A stretch of 19,327 nucleotides of DNA from Candidatus Saccharimonadota bacterium (GTDB lineage Bacteria; Patescibacteriota; Saccharimonadia; Saccharimonadales; Saccharimonadaceae), in assembly GCA_905371595.1 (NCBI GenBank), contig CAJPLU010000016.1, positions 1-19,327 on the forward strand. The letters run 5' to 3'. The position numbers and the translations under genes are program-made. Below, piece after piece: positions 7,734 through 14,190 of this stretch (the stretch's first letter is position 1; each line of letters starts with the position of its first letter). The notes beneath the pieces were generated by a model. The model did no database searches. It had not been told where the DNA came from and was given only the letters and a program-made list of their open reading frames with translations.

Positions 7734-8017
7734 TTCGTCCTTATATTATTTAACTCGTATAGATTAAGTAGCTCTTCTACGGCTTCATTTTGCTGGATTT
7801 CATCGCCCGAGGCTATTTTGTCAGCAATGTGCGTGCGCAAGTGCCGCTCCAAAATGAGCTTATTGAGCGATGCCAGCGACTTTTGCAGCGCTAGGCTTTG
7901 CGTTAAAACATCCATGCAATATGCGTCGTCGGCAATTTGCTTCTCTAGTCCGCGCATTTGCCCTAAAATAATTTTTGTGCGGTGCAGAGCTCGCCGCTTG
8001 ATATCTGCTGTATCCAT
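7730..8017 (-). CDS. CsoR/RcnR-family metal-sensing repressor
   Basis: A 95-residue all-helical protein of the CsoR/RcnR/FrmR family (DUF156): RRALHRTKIILGQMRGLEKQI is the basic DNA-binding helix, followed by YCMDVLTQSLALQKSL. Family members bind GC-rich palindromes and release them on binding metal (Cu in CsoR, Ni/Co in RcnR) or formaldehyde (FrmR). The ligand positions are Cys34, His59 and His63, with the family spacing (25 and 4). Copper CsoR has Cys-His-Cys; here the third position is His, as in RcnR, but the N-terminal His of RcnR is not seen. The sensed metal is therefore uncertain. A perfect palindrome lies in its own promoter spacer, so it should repress itself and the DUF4396 gene. 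The message appears leaderless. Confidence 0.9.
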   Translation of the reverse strand: MDTADIKRRALHRTKIILGQMRGLEKQIADDAYCMDVLTQSLALQKSLASLNKLILERHLRTHIADKIASGDEIQQNEAVEELLNLYELNNIRTK

Positions 8018-8023
8018 AAAGTC

Positions 8024-8053
8024 ATTATATACCCCCTGGGGGTATTATGTCAA
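8024..8053 (-). promoter_or_regulatory. csoR promoter with operator palindrome in the spacer
   Basis: On the minus strand a perfect TTGACA (8048-8053) and perfect TATAAT (8024-8029) are 18 bases apart. The spacer is almost exactly filled by a 17-bp perfect palindrome, ATACCCCCTGGGGGTAT (8029-8045). The TACCCC...GGGGTA form is the known CsoR-type operator, so bound repressor would block RNA polymerase directly. The -10 ends 6 bases before the csoR ATG. Confidence 0.9.
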
Positions 8054-8111
8054 CCTACTTAGCACATATTCAAAGCTTGACTGATTATAAGTATTTACTA
8101 ACGTGAACAGC

Positions 8112-8783
8112 CTATTTTAGCTGAGTAGCCTTAGAATACTTCAGCGTAGTAACCAAGAAAATAATGGCTGGCGGAATGATAAATATCATATACGCTAGTA
8201 CTGTAATCAAGGATTTTTCGGCAGGCAGCATCCACAGCGGCATGCTACCAACTGCAGGGCTGGGGTCGTTGTCCTTTGCGATACCAAATAAACCATGCAT
8301 GAATAGCATACCTACATTCAGCATCAGCATGATTGAACTTACAATTCGCCATAGCCGCAGCCTCGCTAACGGTGAATGAGCCGTCCCGAGAGTCAAGCAA
8401 AACGGTACCAAGAAAAGATTAACTATTACAGGTCCAAAAAACGGCTCGTCTTGCATGCGAGCAATAAACATCAAAAAAGCCCCGACGAAGAAAACAATCA
8501 GGGTAATTGTTGTACTGCGCGCTAGATGAAAAACAATATTATTACTACTATTAATAAACTCTCGATGCTGCTGAATAATACCTTTAGGAGCGTCGTTGGG
8601 GTTTGTAACCGCCTCCGCCCCAGGTTCTACTGCTAACTGTTGGTTTGCCATTTGCGGTGATTGACTAGGTAGCGGCTGTGCTGTTGGTGTCACTTGCGGC
8701 GCTTGGTCGGGCATTGGCTGCATCGTTGGCGTTGTTTGTGAAACTGGCGACTGCGGATTCGCGTTTTGCTGATCATCGTTCAT
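8112..8783 (-). CDS. Four-helix membrane protein with Q/P-rich tail, unknown function
   Basis: From the ATG at 8783 this is a 223-residue protein. A longer open frame upstream exists, but a TATAAT six bases before this ATG lies inside it, so the short form is preferred. Residues 1-60 are a Q/P/T-rich disordered tail (MNDDQQNANPQSPVSQ...). Then come about four transmembrane helices, recognisable from TTITLIVFFVGAFLMF, VIVNLFLVPFCLTLG, IVSSIMLMLNVGMLFMHGLF and VLAYMIFIIPPAIIFLV. I do not recognise a family. The layout (low-complexity tail plus helix bundle) is common in small Gram-positive-like genomes. It is transcribed divergently from the SPFH gene from a shared 55-base gap, so the two might be co-regulated, but nothing further ties them. 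Confidence 0.75.
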   Translation of the reverse strand: MNDDQQNANPQSPVSQTTPTMQPMPDQAPQVTPTAQPLPSQSPQMANQQLAVEPGAEAVTNPNDAPKGIIQQHREFINSSNNIVFHLARSTTITLIVFFVGAFLMFIARMQDEPFFGPVIVNLFLVPFCLTLGTAHSPLARLRLWRIVSSIMLMLNVGMLFMHGLFGIAKDNDPSPAVGSMPLWMLPAEKSLITVLAYMIFIIPPAIIFLVTTLKYSKATQLK

Positions 8784-8789
8784 ATGGTT

Positions 8790-8795
8790 ATTATA
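8790..8795 (-). promoter_or_regulatory. -10 box of the four-helix membrane protein, leaderless-type
   Basis: A perfect TATAAT on the minus strand ends 6 bases before the ATG at 8783. It sits in the 55-base divergent gap shared with the SPFH gene, whose own promoter could not be assigned with confidence. Confidence 0.5.
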
Positions 8796-8838
8796 CCGCT
8801 TTGGTGCTAAAATATCATTATATAAACAGGAGGTATTT

Positions 8839-9582
8839 ATGGAAATAATGATAGTAATTTTAGTCATCGCGGCTATTTATGTGCTAAGCGGTATTAAGGT
8901 TGTCAATCAATACCAGCGCGGCGTGGTGCTGACGCTCGGTAAATTTACTGGCGTACGCGAACCAGGACTGCGGGTAGTGATACCAATTTTTCAGACAATG
9001 ATGATGGTGGATGTGCGTTCCACGCCAATTGATGTACCAAAGCAAGAAGTCATCACCAAGGACAACGTTACCGTCGGTGTTGACGCGGTGGTCTACTTCC
9101 GTGTGATTAACGCGCCAAAAGCGGTACTGGAGACGACCAATTATATTTACGCCACCAGCCAATTTGCCCAGGCTGCCCTGCGCGACGTCACTGGTAACGT
9201 TGACATGGATGACCTATTGGCCAAGCGCGAGGAGATTTCACAGCAGATTAAGGAAATTGTTGATGCCGAGACCGACAAATGGGGTATCGATGTTGAGAAT
9301 GTCAAGATTCAGAACATCGAACTGCCGGGTGATATGAAGCGGGCCATGGCCAAGCAAGCCGAAGCTGAGCGCGAGCGCCGCGCCAACATCATCAACGCTG
9401 ACGGTGAAAAAGCTGCCGCCGAGACGCTGGCACAAGCCGCCAAAATCCTGGCGTCGACTCAAGGAGCGATTAACCTGCGCACCTTGAATACCCTCGAGCG
9501 CATCTCCACCGAACCAAGCCAGAAAACGATGATGCTCTTCCCGATTGAACTGATCGACGCAATTCGCGGGAATAAAAAGTAA
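8839..9582 (+). CDS. SPFH/stomatin-family membrane protein
   Basis: A 247-residue stomatin (slipin) protein. A short N-terminal hydrophobic segment (2-17) anchors it. The SPFH domain begins with VNQYQRGVVLTLGKFTGVREPGL (22-44) and runs through RSTPIDVPKQEVITKDNVTVGVDAVVYFRV (60-89) and FAQAALRDVTG (109-119). A coiled-coil follows, KRAMAKQAEAERERRANIINADGEKAAAE (about 167-195), the segment that drives oligomer rings in this family. Stomatins organise membrane microdomains and often regulate proteases or channels. The usual partner NfeD is not beside it; a DUF4342 gene lies 9 bases downstream instead. A strong AGGAGGT site precedes the ATG. Family call is firm; the client in this organism is unknown. 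Confidence 0.95.
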   Translation: MEIMIVILVIAAIYVLSGIKVVNQYQRGVVLTLGKFTGVREPGLRVVIPIFQTMMMVDVRSTPIDVPKQEVITKDNVTVGVDAVVYFRVINAPKAVLETTNYIYATSQFAQAALRDVTGNVDMDDLLAKREEISQQIKEIVDAETDKWGIDVENVKIQNIELPGDMKRAMAKQAEAERERRANIINADGEKAAAETLAQAAKILASTQGAINLRTLNTLERISTEPSQKTMMLFPIELIDAIRGNKK

Positions 9583-9591
9583 GGAGTAACC

Positions 9592-9840
9592 ATGAGCGAA
9601 CAAAACCGTACCGAAGAATTTAGTGTTAACGGCGATCAAGTTGTCGAGAAGGTCAAGCAACTCATCAAAGAAGGCAACGTCCGCCGCGTTATCATCAAGA
9701 ACGAAAAAGGCGAAAGTATCATGGAATTCCCAGTCACTGCTGGTGTGGTAGGCGCATTATTACTGCCAACACTCGCAGCACTCGGCGCGGCGGTAGCACT
9801 GATGGCGCAGTGTACGATTGCGGTAGAGCGGCGATACTAA
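9592..9840 (+). CDS. DUF4342 domain protein
   Basis: An 82-residue protein. The N-terminal part (EEFSVNGDQVVEKVKQLIKEGNVRRVIIKNEKGESIMEFPVTAGVVGA) matches the DUF4342 pattern: an amphipathic helix, then a short two-strand unit, then a glycine/alanine-rich hydrophobic segment (about 48-75) likely to be in the membrane. In other bacteria the domain is found alone or behind a UBA-like domain. Its role is not established to my knowledge. It follows the SPFH gene by 9 bases with AGGAG before its ATG, so the two are made together, and a membrane-partner role for the SPFH protein is a reasonable guess. Confidence 0.85.
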   Translation: MSEQNRTEEFSVNGDQVVEKVKQLIKEGNVRRVIIKNEKGESIMEFPVTAGVVGALLLPTLAALGAAVALMAQCTIAVERRY

Positions 9841-9905
9841 AATCATGCACTTAATGAATACAGGCTAGCTTGCTGCAGTCTGAAACAGACGAGTATCTGC
9901 CGCAA

Positions 9906-9934
9906 TTGCATTCTCCCGCGCTTTCAGGCATAAT
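9906..9934 (+). promoter_or_regulatory. Promoter of the PRTase-like/MoxR/VWA operon
   Basis: TTGCAT (9906-9911), a 17-base spacer and CATAAT (9929-9934). The -10 ends 10 bases before the ATG at 9945, so the leader is only about 3 bases. The preceding gap also holds a small hairpin (GTCTG-AAA-CAGAC) without a T-run. Confidence 0.6.
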
Positions 9935-9944
9935 CATAACCAGT

Positions 9945-10598
9945 ATGTACTATATCAATAGGATTGAGCTGGGGCGGACTTTGGCGGGGCGCGTAAGCGA
10001 TTTGAAGGGCCAGGAAGCGGTCGTTATCGCGCTAAAAGAAGATGCGCTGACAGCTTGCATTGGTTTGGCAAGCGAGATTAACGCTTGGGTGTTTCCTTTG
10101 CTCAGTAAGCGAATCATTATCCCTGGCGATCCGCGGGTGGTCGGGCTGATTGATCCAGCGGGTATGTTCACGTGGAACCCCGACCTGGAAAAACCGCAGC
10201 GCGACGGCATTGAGCTAGAATCCCGCTCGGTATTGGAAGACATGAAGCGCCAGGCCTTTTCTGAGCTGAATCGCATCCTTGATCAGTACGGGACATTTTC
10301 TAAGGACGGACTCAACGGAAGAGTGTTGCTGCTGACCGGCGACATCGTCGAAGACCGGATAGAGATTGCGATGGCTCTGGAATATTTGAAGAGCGTGCGC
10401 TACAGGGCCTTATACGGGCTGGGTGGCAATGTCGATAGCACGGCAGCGGATTATTTTCATCTGCAAACCGACAAAGACGTCGCCCTGGACGTCATGACTC
10501 ATATGTTTCCGGCGGAGCATTATTTTGAACAAAAGGATAGCTACACTCCGGAAGAGTGCCGCTTGTTAGTAACGAATATCTCGCAATATTGGACATAG
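9945..10598 (+). CDS. Phosphoribosyltransferase-like protein, degenerate
   Basis: From the ATG at 9945 this is a 217-residue protein. An earlier TTG at 9870 is rejected because a promoter lies inside that extension. The N-terminus (IELGRTLAGRVSDLKGQEAVVIALKEDALTACIGLASEINAWVFPLLSKRI) follows the pattern of predicted phosphoribosyltransferases (R-x-x-AG-x-x-LA ... VVVALxRGGVxxAxxxAxxL). The later strand-loop-helix RVLLLTGDIVEDRIEIAMALEYLK sits where PRTases have their VVVDDGxxTG PRPP loop. The acidic pair and TGxT are lost, so it probably cannot bind PRPP in the normal way. It may be a binding or regulatory relative. It lies 15 bases ahead of moxR and is presumably its first operon partner. 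Family call is moderate. Confidence 0.6.
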   Translation: MYYINRIELGRTLAGRVSDLKGQEAVVIALKEDALTACIGLASEINAWVFPLLSKRIIIPGDPRVVGLIDPAGMFTWNPDLEKPQRDGIELESRSVLEDMKRQAFSELNRILDQYGTFSKDGLNGRVLLLTGDIVEDRIEIAMALEYLKSVRYRALYGLGGNVDSTAADYFHLQTDKDVALDVMTHMFPAEHYFEQKDSYTPEECRLLVTNISQYWT

Positions 10599-10613
10599 AA
10601 AGGAATAATTATT

Positions 10614-11843
10614 ATGAATCCAAATCCGTTTATATCAGCAGACCAAGAACCAGCGCCAGCTCAGTCGGATTCTCCGGCAGACAATAGTGCGTCCGCAGCT
10701 ACGCCAGAAGCGCAATCTCAACCAGCAACCGAGCCAGCAGCACAATCCCAACCGGCAACCGAGTCGGCAGCACAACCCCAACCTGCAACCACACTAGCAG
10801 CACAATCCCAGTCTGCCGCACAGCCAGCAGCGCAATTTCAACCTGCCGCCGCGCCGATTAGCGACGACGAGCTAACCGCAGCTAACCAAAATATCCAGAC
10901 TGTTTTCGACGCCTTCTCTTCGAGAGTGGTCGGACAAGAGAACTTACGGACGGCTTTGATGGTGAGCTTGATGACTGGCGGGCATATTCTGCTAGAAAGC
11001 GTACCAGGACTCGCCAAGACGACAGCCGTGCAGACGCTAGCCGCCAGCGTGCAGGGCTCGTTCAAGCGCATTCAATGCACGCCAGACTTGCTACCAAGCG
11101 ACATCATCGGTACGCAGATTTACGATTATAACAAAGGTGAGTTCCGCACCGAACTGGGTCCAGTGCACGCCAATTTCGTACTACTGGACGAAATCAACCG
11201 CTCCAGCGCCAAAACCCAAAGCGCCATGCTGGAGGCGATGCAGGAAAAGCAGACCAGCATCGGCGGACAACGCTATAATTTACCGAAACCCTTCATTGTG
11301 CTGGCCACCCAGAACCCGATTGAACAGGAAGGAACTTACGAGCTGCCAGAGGCACAGTTGGATCGCTTTTTGTTGAAAGAAGTTTTGTCCTACCCTGCTC
11401 CAGACGAGGAATTGGAGATTTTAAAACGCATAGAATCGGGCAAGCTGAGCGAGGCGCCAAATAATAGCAACACGCCGAATATTGAGCTGGCGACAGTCGA
11501 GACGCTGCAAAACCTGGCGCAAAAAGTATACATTGACGACGCTATTAAGAATTATATCGTGAAAATTGTCTCAGCAACGCGCAATCCAGCCTCAATCATA
11601 CCAAGCGAAACGGCGCGCTACGTCCAATACGGCGCCAGCCCGCGTGCCAGCATCGCTTTCCAACAAGTTGCCAAAGCCCTAGCTCTCATCAACGGCCGCA
11701 ATTACGTTATTCCAGAGGATGTCAAACAATTACGCCACAGTGTATTGCGCCACCGCATTATCCTCAATTTTGAAGCCATCGCCGACCAAGTTCATCCGGA
11801 AGTTATCATTGATTCGATATTTAACGCTGTTCCTGTGCCGTAA
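10614..11843 (+). CDS. MoxR-family AAA+ ATPase with repeat-rich N-terminal tail
   Basis: A 409-residue protein; usual MoxR is about 320. The extra 80 residues at the start are an A/Q/P-rich tail with a tandem 10-residue repeat. The AAA+ core begins about residue 85 (ANQNIQTVFDAFSSRVVGQENL) with Walker A ESVPGLAKT (128-136), Walker B FVLLDEIN (188-195), sensor 1 ATQNP (231-235) and the Q-L-D-R-F arginine finger (R251). Near the C-terminus YGASPRAS carries sensor 2. MoxR ATPases act as chaperones that assemble or activate VWA-domain protein complexes, and here the next genes encode DUF58 and two VWA proteins, the classic neighbourhood. AAAGGA precedes the ATG. The ATPase call is firm; its client is presumed to be the VWA complex. 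Confidence 0.95.
   Translation: MNPNPFISADQEPAPAQSDSPADNSASAATPEAQSQPATEPAAQSQPATESAAQPQPATTLAAQSQSAAQPAAQFQPAAAPISDDELTAANQNIQTVFDAFSSRVVGQENLRTALMVSLMTGGHILLESVPGLAKTTAVQTLAASVQGSFKRIQCTPDLLPSDIIGTQIYDYNKGEFRTELGPVHANFVLLDEINRSSAKTQSAMLEAMQEKQTSIGGQRYNLPKPFIVLATQNPIEQEGTYELPEAQLDRFLLKEVLSYPAPDEELEILKRIESGKLSEAPNNSNTPNIELATVETLQNLAQKVYIDDAIKNYIVKIVSATRNPASIIPSETARYVQYGASPRASIAFQQVAKALALINGRNYVIPEDVKQLRHSVLRHRIILNFEAIADQVHPEVIIDSIFNAVPVP
10710..10859 (+). repeat. 30-bp tandem repeat in the moxR 5' end
   Basis: Five adjacent units of 30 bases, beginning GCGCAATCTC or GCACAATCCC, encode a 10-residue repeat of the form AAQSQPATEP. Units start at 10710, 10740, 10770, 10800 and 10830; the last is incomplete in its final third. 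The reading frame is kept because the unit is a multiple of three. Confidence 0.85.
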
Positions 11844-11844
11844 T

Positions 11845-12726
11845 ATGCCAAGTCTCTTCGCCAAAGTCAAAGCTAAGATGGATCTCTACGCCCACGAAAA
11901 GGTGCGGAGTTTGTTGGACGGTCAATACGGCTCGGTTTTCAAGGGGCGCAGTCTCGATTTTGACGATTTGCGCGAATACATTCCTGGCGACGATGTAAAA
12001 GATATCGACTGGAAAGCGACTGCTCGCAGCAGCGGTATTCGAATCCGGCGTTACCAAGCAATCCGCAAACATAACATTTTACTAGTAGTCGACACTGGCC
12101 GCCACATGGCAGCGACCAGTAAAAGCGGCAGCAACAAGCGCGACATCAGCATCATGACCGCCGGAGTTTTAGGCTATATCGTATTGCGGCACGGCGATTT
12201 GATCGGACTGGTATCCGGCGACGCCAAAAATAACACCTATATTCCTTTCAAGGGCAACGATCGGCATATCGAGCAGCTACTGCGGCACATTGAAAAGAGT
12301 ACTCAGCTAGCAGCAGCGCCGAGCAATATTGTTAATCAGCTTGAATATATTGTACGCAATTTACGGCGCAAGATGATGCTGGTGGTGGTCGCCAACGACG
12401 ATGAACTGACCAGCGAGCACCAGCATATTATCCGGCGGCTGCGCGCCCAGCACGAGATGCTATGGATAACTGTCAATGACGCTTCAGGACTTGACGGAAA
12501 CCGCAGTTTTTACGATATTGACGATTTGGCTGAGCTGCCTTATTTTATTCGCAAACAAACGAAACTGCAGGCTGATTTCGACCGCGAGCAGCAATCATAC
12601 TACCGCGAATATTCCACTGCCCTGGAGCGTTTGGGCGTCATCAGCGAGCGAATCTCCGGAGAAGAGGACGTCGTCGGCAGTTTCTTTTCACTGTTAGAAA
12701 GGCAAAAACATGCGCGCTGGCACTGA
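11845..12726 (+). CDS. DUF58 domain protein
   Basis: A 293-residue protein from the ATG at 11845, one base after the MoxR stop, which fits coupled translation. A longer frame from 11719 lies inside moxR and is not used. The DUF58 signature is plain: GRSLDFDDLREYIPGDDVKDIDWKATARS (34-62), normally followed by a VWA-like fold, here ILLVVDTGRHMAA (78-90). The normal MIDAS DxSxS is changed to D-T-G-R-H, as in many DUF58 proteins. No transmembrane helix is seen. DUF58 proteins accompany MoxR ATPases and VWA proteins in Bat-type operons and probably form part of the same membrane complex. The gene ends in TGA and overlaps the next by 17 bases. Confidence 0.92.
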   Translation: MPSLFAKVKAKMDLYAHEKVRSLLDGQYGSVFKGRSLDFDDLREYIPGDDVKDIDWKATARSSGIRIRRYQAIRKHNILLVVDTGRHMAATSKSGSNKRDISIMTAGVLGYIVLRHGDLIGLVSGDAKNNTYIPFKGNDRHIEQLLRHIEKSTQLAAAPSNIVNQLEYIVRNLRRKMMLVVVANDDELTSEHQHIIRRLRAQHEMLWITVNDASGLDGNRSFYDIDDLAELPYFIRKQTKLQADFDREQQSYYREYSTALERLGVISERISGEEDVVGSFFSLLERQKHARWH

Positions 12727-13189
12727 GCTTCGCGAATGGGTAGATTATGACCCGCTGTGGCTGATTATCGGCTGCTTGCTTTTAAGCGCAATTATTTTAT
12801 GGTACGGATTTGTGTTTTACTCTACTCGCCGCCGCTCCCACCGCAGCCTGGCTACGCTTAAACCAAAACCGTACACGCCGCCAGATTTGACTGATTTGAA
12901 GCAGAAGTACCAACGGCTAATTGATGAAATTGAACAAAATCACACTGCTGGAAAGCTATCCTCGCGTAAAGCCCACCAGAAATTAAGTCATGTTCTTCGT
13001 ATGTTCGTCGTCGAGATAAACGGCCACCGCGTTGACACATTGACGCTGCGAGATTTAGAAAAGACTCGTTATAAAACATTGGCGGCCGCCATCAAACAAT
13101 TCTATATTCCTGAATTTACCGCAGTTGAACAAGGCAGCGTTGCCGAGGCGGCGGCGCTAGCCAGAAAGACGGTAGCGGCATGGAATTAG
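12710..13189 (+). CDS. Small single-pass membrane protein of the Bat-type operon
   Basis: A 159-residue protein with one transmembrane helix at about 15-37 (PLWLIIGCLLLSAIILWYGFVFY), a basic stop-transfer RRRSHR, then a helical cytoplasmic domain with DLTDLKQKYQRLIDEIEQNHTAGKLSSRKAHQKLSHVLRMFV. The size, single helix and place between DUF58 and the VWA genes match the DUF4381-like proteins of MoxR/Bat operons, but the sequence alone does not prove that family. The ATG has AGAAAGG seven bases upstream and overlaps the DUF58 gene by 17 bases; its own end overlaps the next gene by 10 bases. It likely helps anchor the VWA complex. Confidence 0.75.
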   Translation: MRAGTELREWVDYDPLWLIIGCLLLSAIILWYGFVFYSTRRRSHRSLATLKPKPYTPPDLTDLKQKYQRLIDEIEQNHTAGKLSSRKAHQKLSHVLRMFVVEINGHRVDTLTLRDLEKTRYKTLAAAIKQFYIPEFTAVEQGSVAEAAALARKTVAAWN

Positions 13190-13398
13190 TTTTTTGGCAA
13201 TTGTCGCTGGCGTTAATTATAATTATCGCCCTGTTGTGGTTTGCCGCGCCGATTATACTTCGCCGATACAGCCGATCGGAACACCATGACGCGCCTAGAC
13301 AAAAACTTCCTATCGCTAATACATCGCGGCTGCGTGCTTTCCCGCTCTATGTTCAGCAGGTCAAGCGGTACAAAAAACTATTGGCGGTTGTACTGTGA
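13180..13398 (+). CDS. N-terminal piece of a BatA-like VWA protein, ended by in-frame TGA
   Basis: A 72-residue open frame with a first transmembrane helix (about 5-24, WQLSLALIIIIALLWFAAPI) and a basic stretch ending QQVKRYKKLLAVVL. It stops at TGA 13396-13398. The same frame continues straight on with LHALLLVMMIVLTG into the VWA gene at 13420, and the stop falls in the middle of what would be the second helix of the usual two-helix start of BatA/BatB proteins. It is therefore best read as the 5' part of one broken gene, not an independent gene. As a short peptide alone it has no recognisable function. It overlaps the previous gene by 10 bases, as expected of the true operon start. Confidence 0.6.
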   Translation: MELVFWQLSLALIIIIALLWFAAPIILRRYSRSEHHDAPRQKLPIANTSRLRAFPLYVQQVKRYKKLLAVVL

Positions 13399-13419
13399 CT
13401 GCACGCGCTCCTGCTAGTC

Positions 13420-14190
13420 ATGATGATTGTTCTCACTGGCCGCCCGTCGTCGGTAGCTGTCGTTTCTCCCGAGGTGAAAAATCGCGACATTGTGCTGTGC
13501 CTTGACGTATCGCGGTCGATGTATGAATATGACGTAGAGATTATTAAAACTTACCGCACATTGGCGCGAAAATTTGACGGCGAACGACTCGGTTTGGTAC
13601 TGTTTGACCGCTCGCCGGCAGTGATATTTCCTTTGACGGACGATGCCAGCCTCATCAATAGTAAATTATCGCTAATCGAAAAAGCACTAACGCCACCCGG
13701 AACGCTAGAATATTTCGATATTTTATCTGGTACGGCAGTCTCGAACGGACAAGGCTCATCGCTGATCGGCGACGGACTAGCAAGCTGTATCGGCCGCTTC
13801 GACAAGTTAGACAGCAAACGCTCCCGAAGTATCATTTTAGGAACCGATAACCAACTAGCTGGCGCGCCGATAATTTCCCTGCCCGAAGCGGCAGAACTTG
13901 CCAAACAAAAAGATATCCGCGTATACGGCATTTACCCGAATAGTAATAAAAATCGCGAGGCCGAAGCGGCAGAATTGAAGCGAACCATGCTGGCGACGAG
14001 CGGCGATTACTACGCACTGCGTGACAAAAACACAGTTCCAAACATTGTCCAAAAAATCGCCGCCCAAGACGCTTCCCGCTTCAAAGGCACGCCGCGCGTT
14101 ACTCGCACTGATCAGCCGCAATTATTACTATACGGTATGCTTATCATCATAATTTCCCTCATTATTATCGATTGGAGGCTTCGCATATGA
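13420..14190 (+). CDS. VWA-domain protein, BatA-like (body of the TGA-split gene)
   Basis: A 256-residue frame whose first possible ATG (13420) has no ribosome site. It holds a von Willebrand A domain: NRDIVLCLDVSRSM (21-34) carries the metal-site motif D29-x-S31-x-S33, and LIGDGLAS and IILGTDNQ supply the later metal-site loops. A C-terminal helix (LLLYGMLIIIISLIIIDW) follows. VWA proteins of this operon type sit in the membrane with the VWA domain facing out and bind metal-dependent partners. With the upstream piece the protein would be 336 residues, the usual length and equal to the next VWA protein (333). The stop TGA overlaps the next ATG (ATGA). If the upstream TGA is real, this part can be made only by read-through or re-initiation. 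Confidence 0.8.
   Translation: MMIVLTGRPSSVAVVSPEVKNRDIVLCLDVSRSMYEYDVEIIKTYRTLARKFDGERLGLVLFDRSPAVIFPLTDDASLINSKLSLIEKALTPPGTLEYFDILSGTAVSNGQGSSLIGDGLASCIGRFDKLDSKRSRSIILGTDNQLAGAPIISLPEAAELAKQKDIRVYGIYPNSNKNREAEAAELKRTMLATSGDYYALRDKNTVPNIVQKIAAQDASRFKGTPRVTRTDQPQLLLYGMLIIIISLIIIDWRLRI

Noticed and set aside
8784..8867. Longer N-terminus (MTKITIIISINTS...) for the four-helix membrane protein
   Set aside because: The extension overlaps the SPFH gene and contains the likely -10 box; the ATG at 8783 fits the promoter.
13180..14190. Recoding of TGA as glycine, as in Gracilibacteria and Absconditabacteria
   Set aside because: Several intact genes (nusB, csoR, DUF58 gene) end at TGA with the normal family length, so TGA acts as a stop here.
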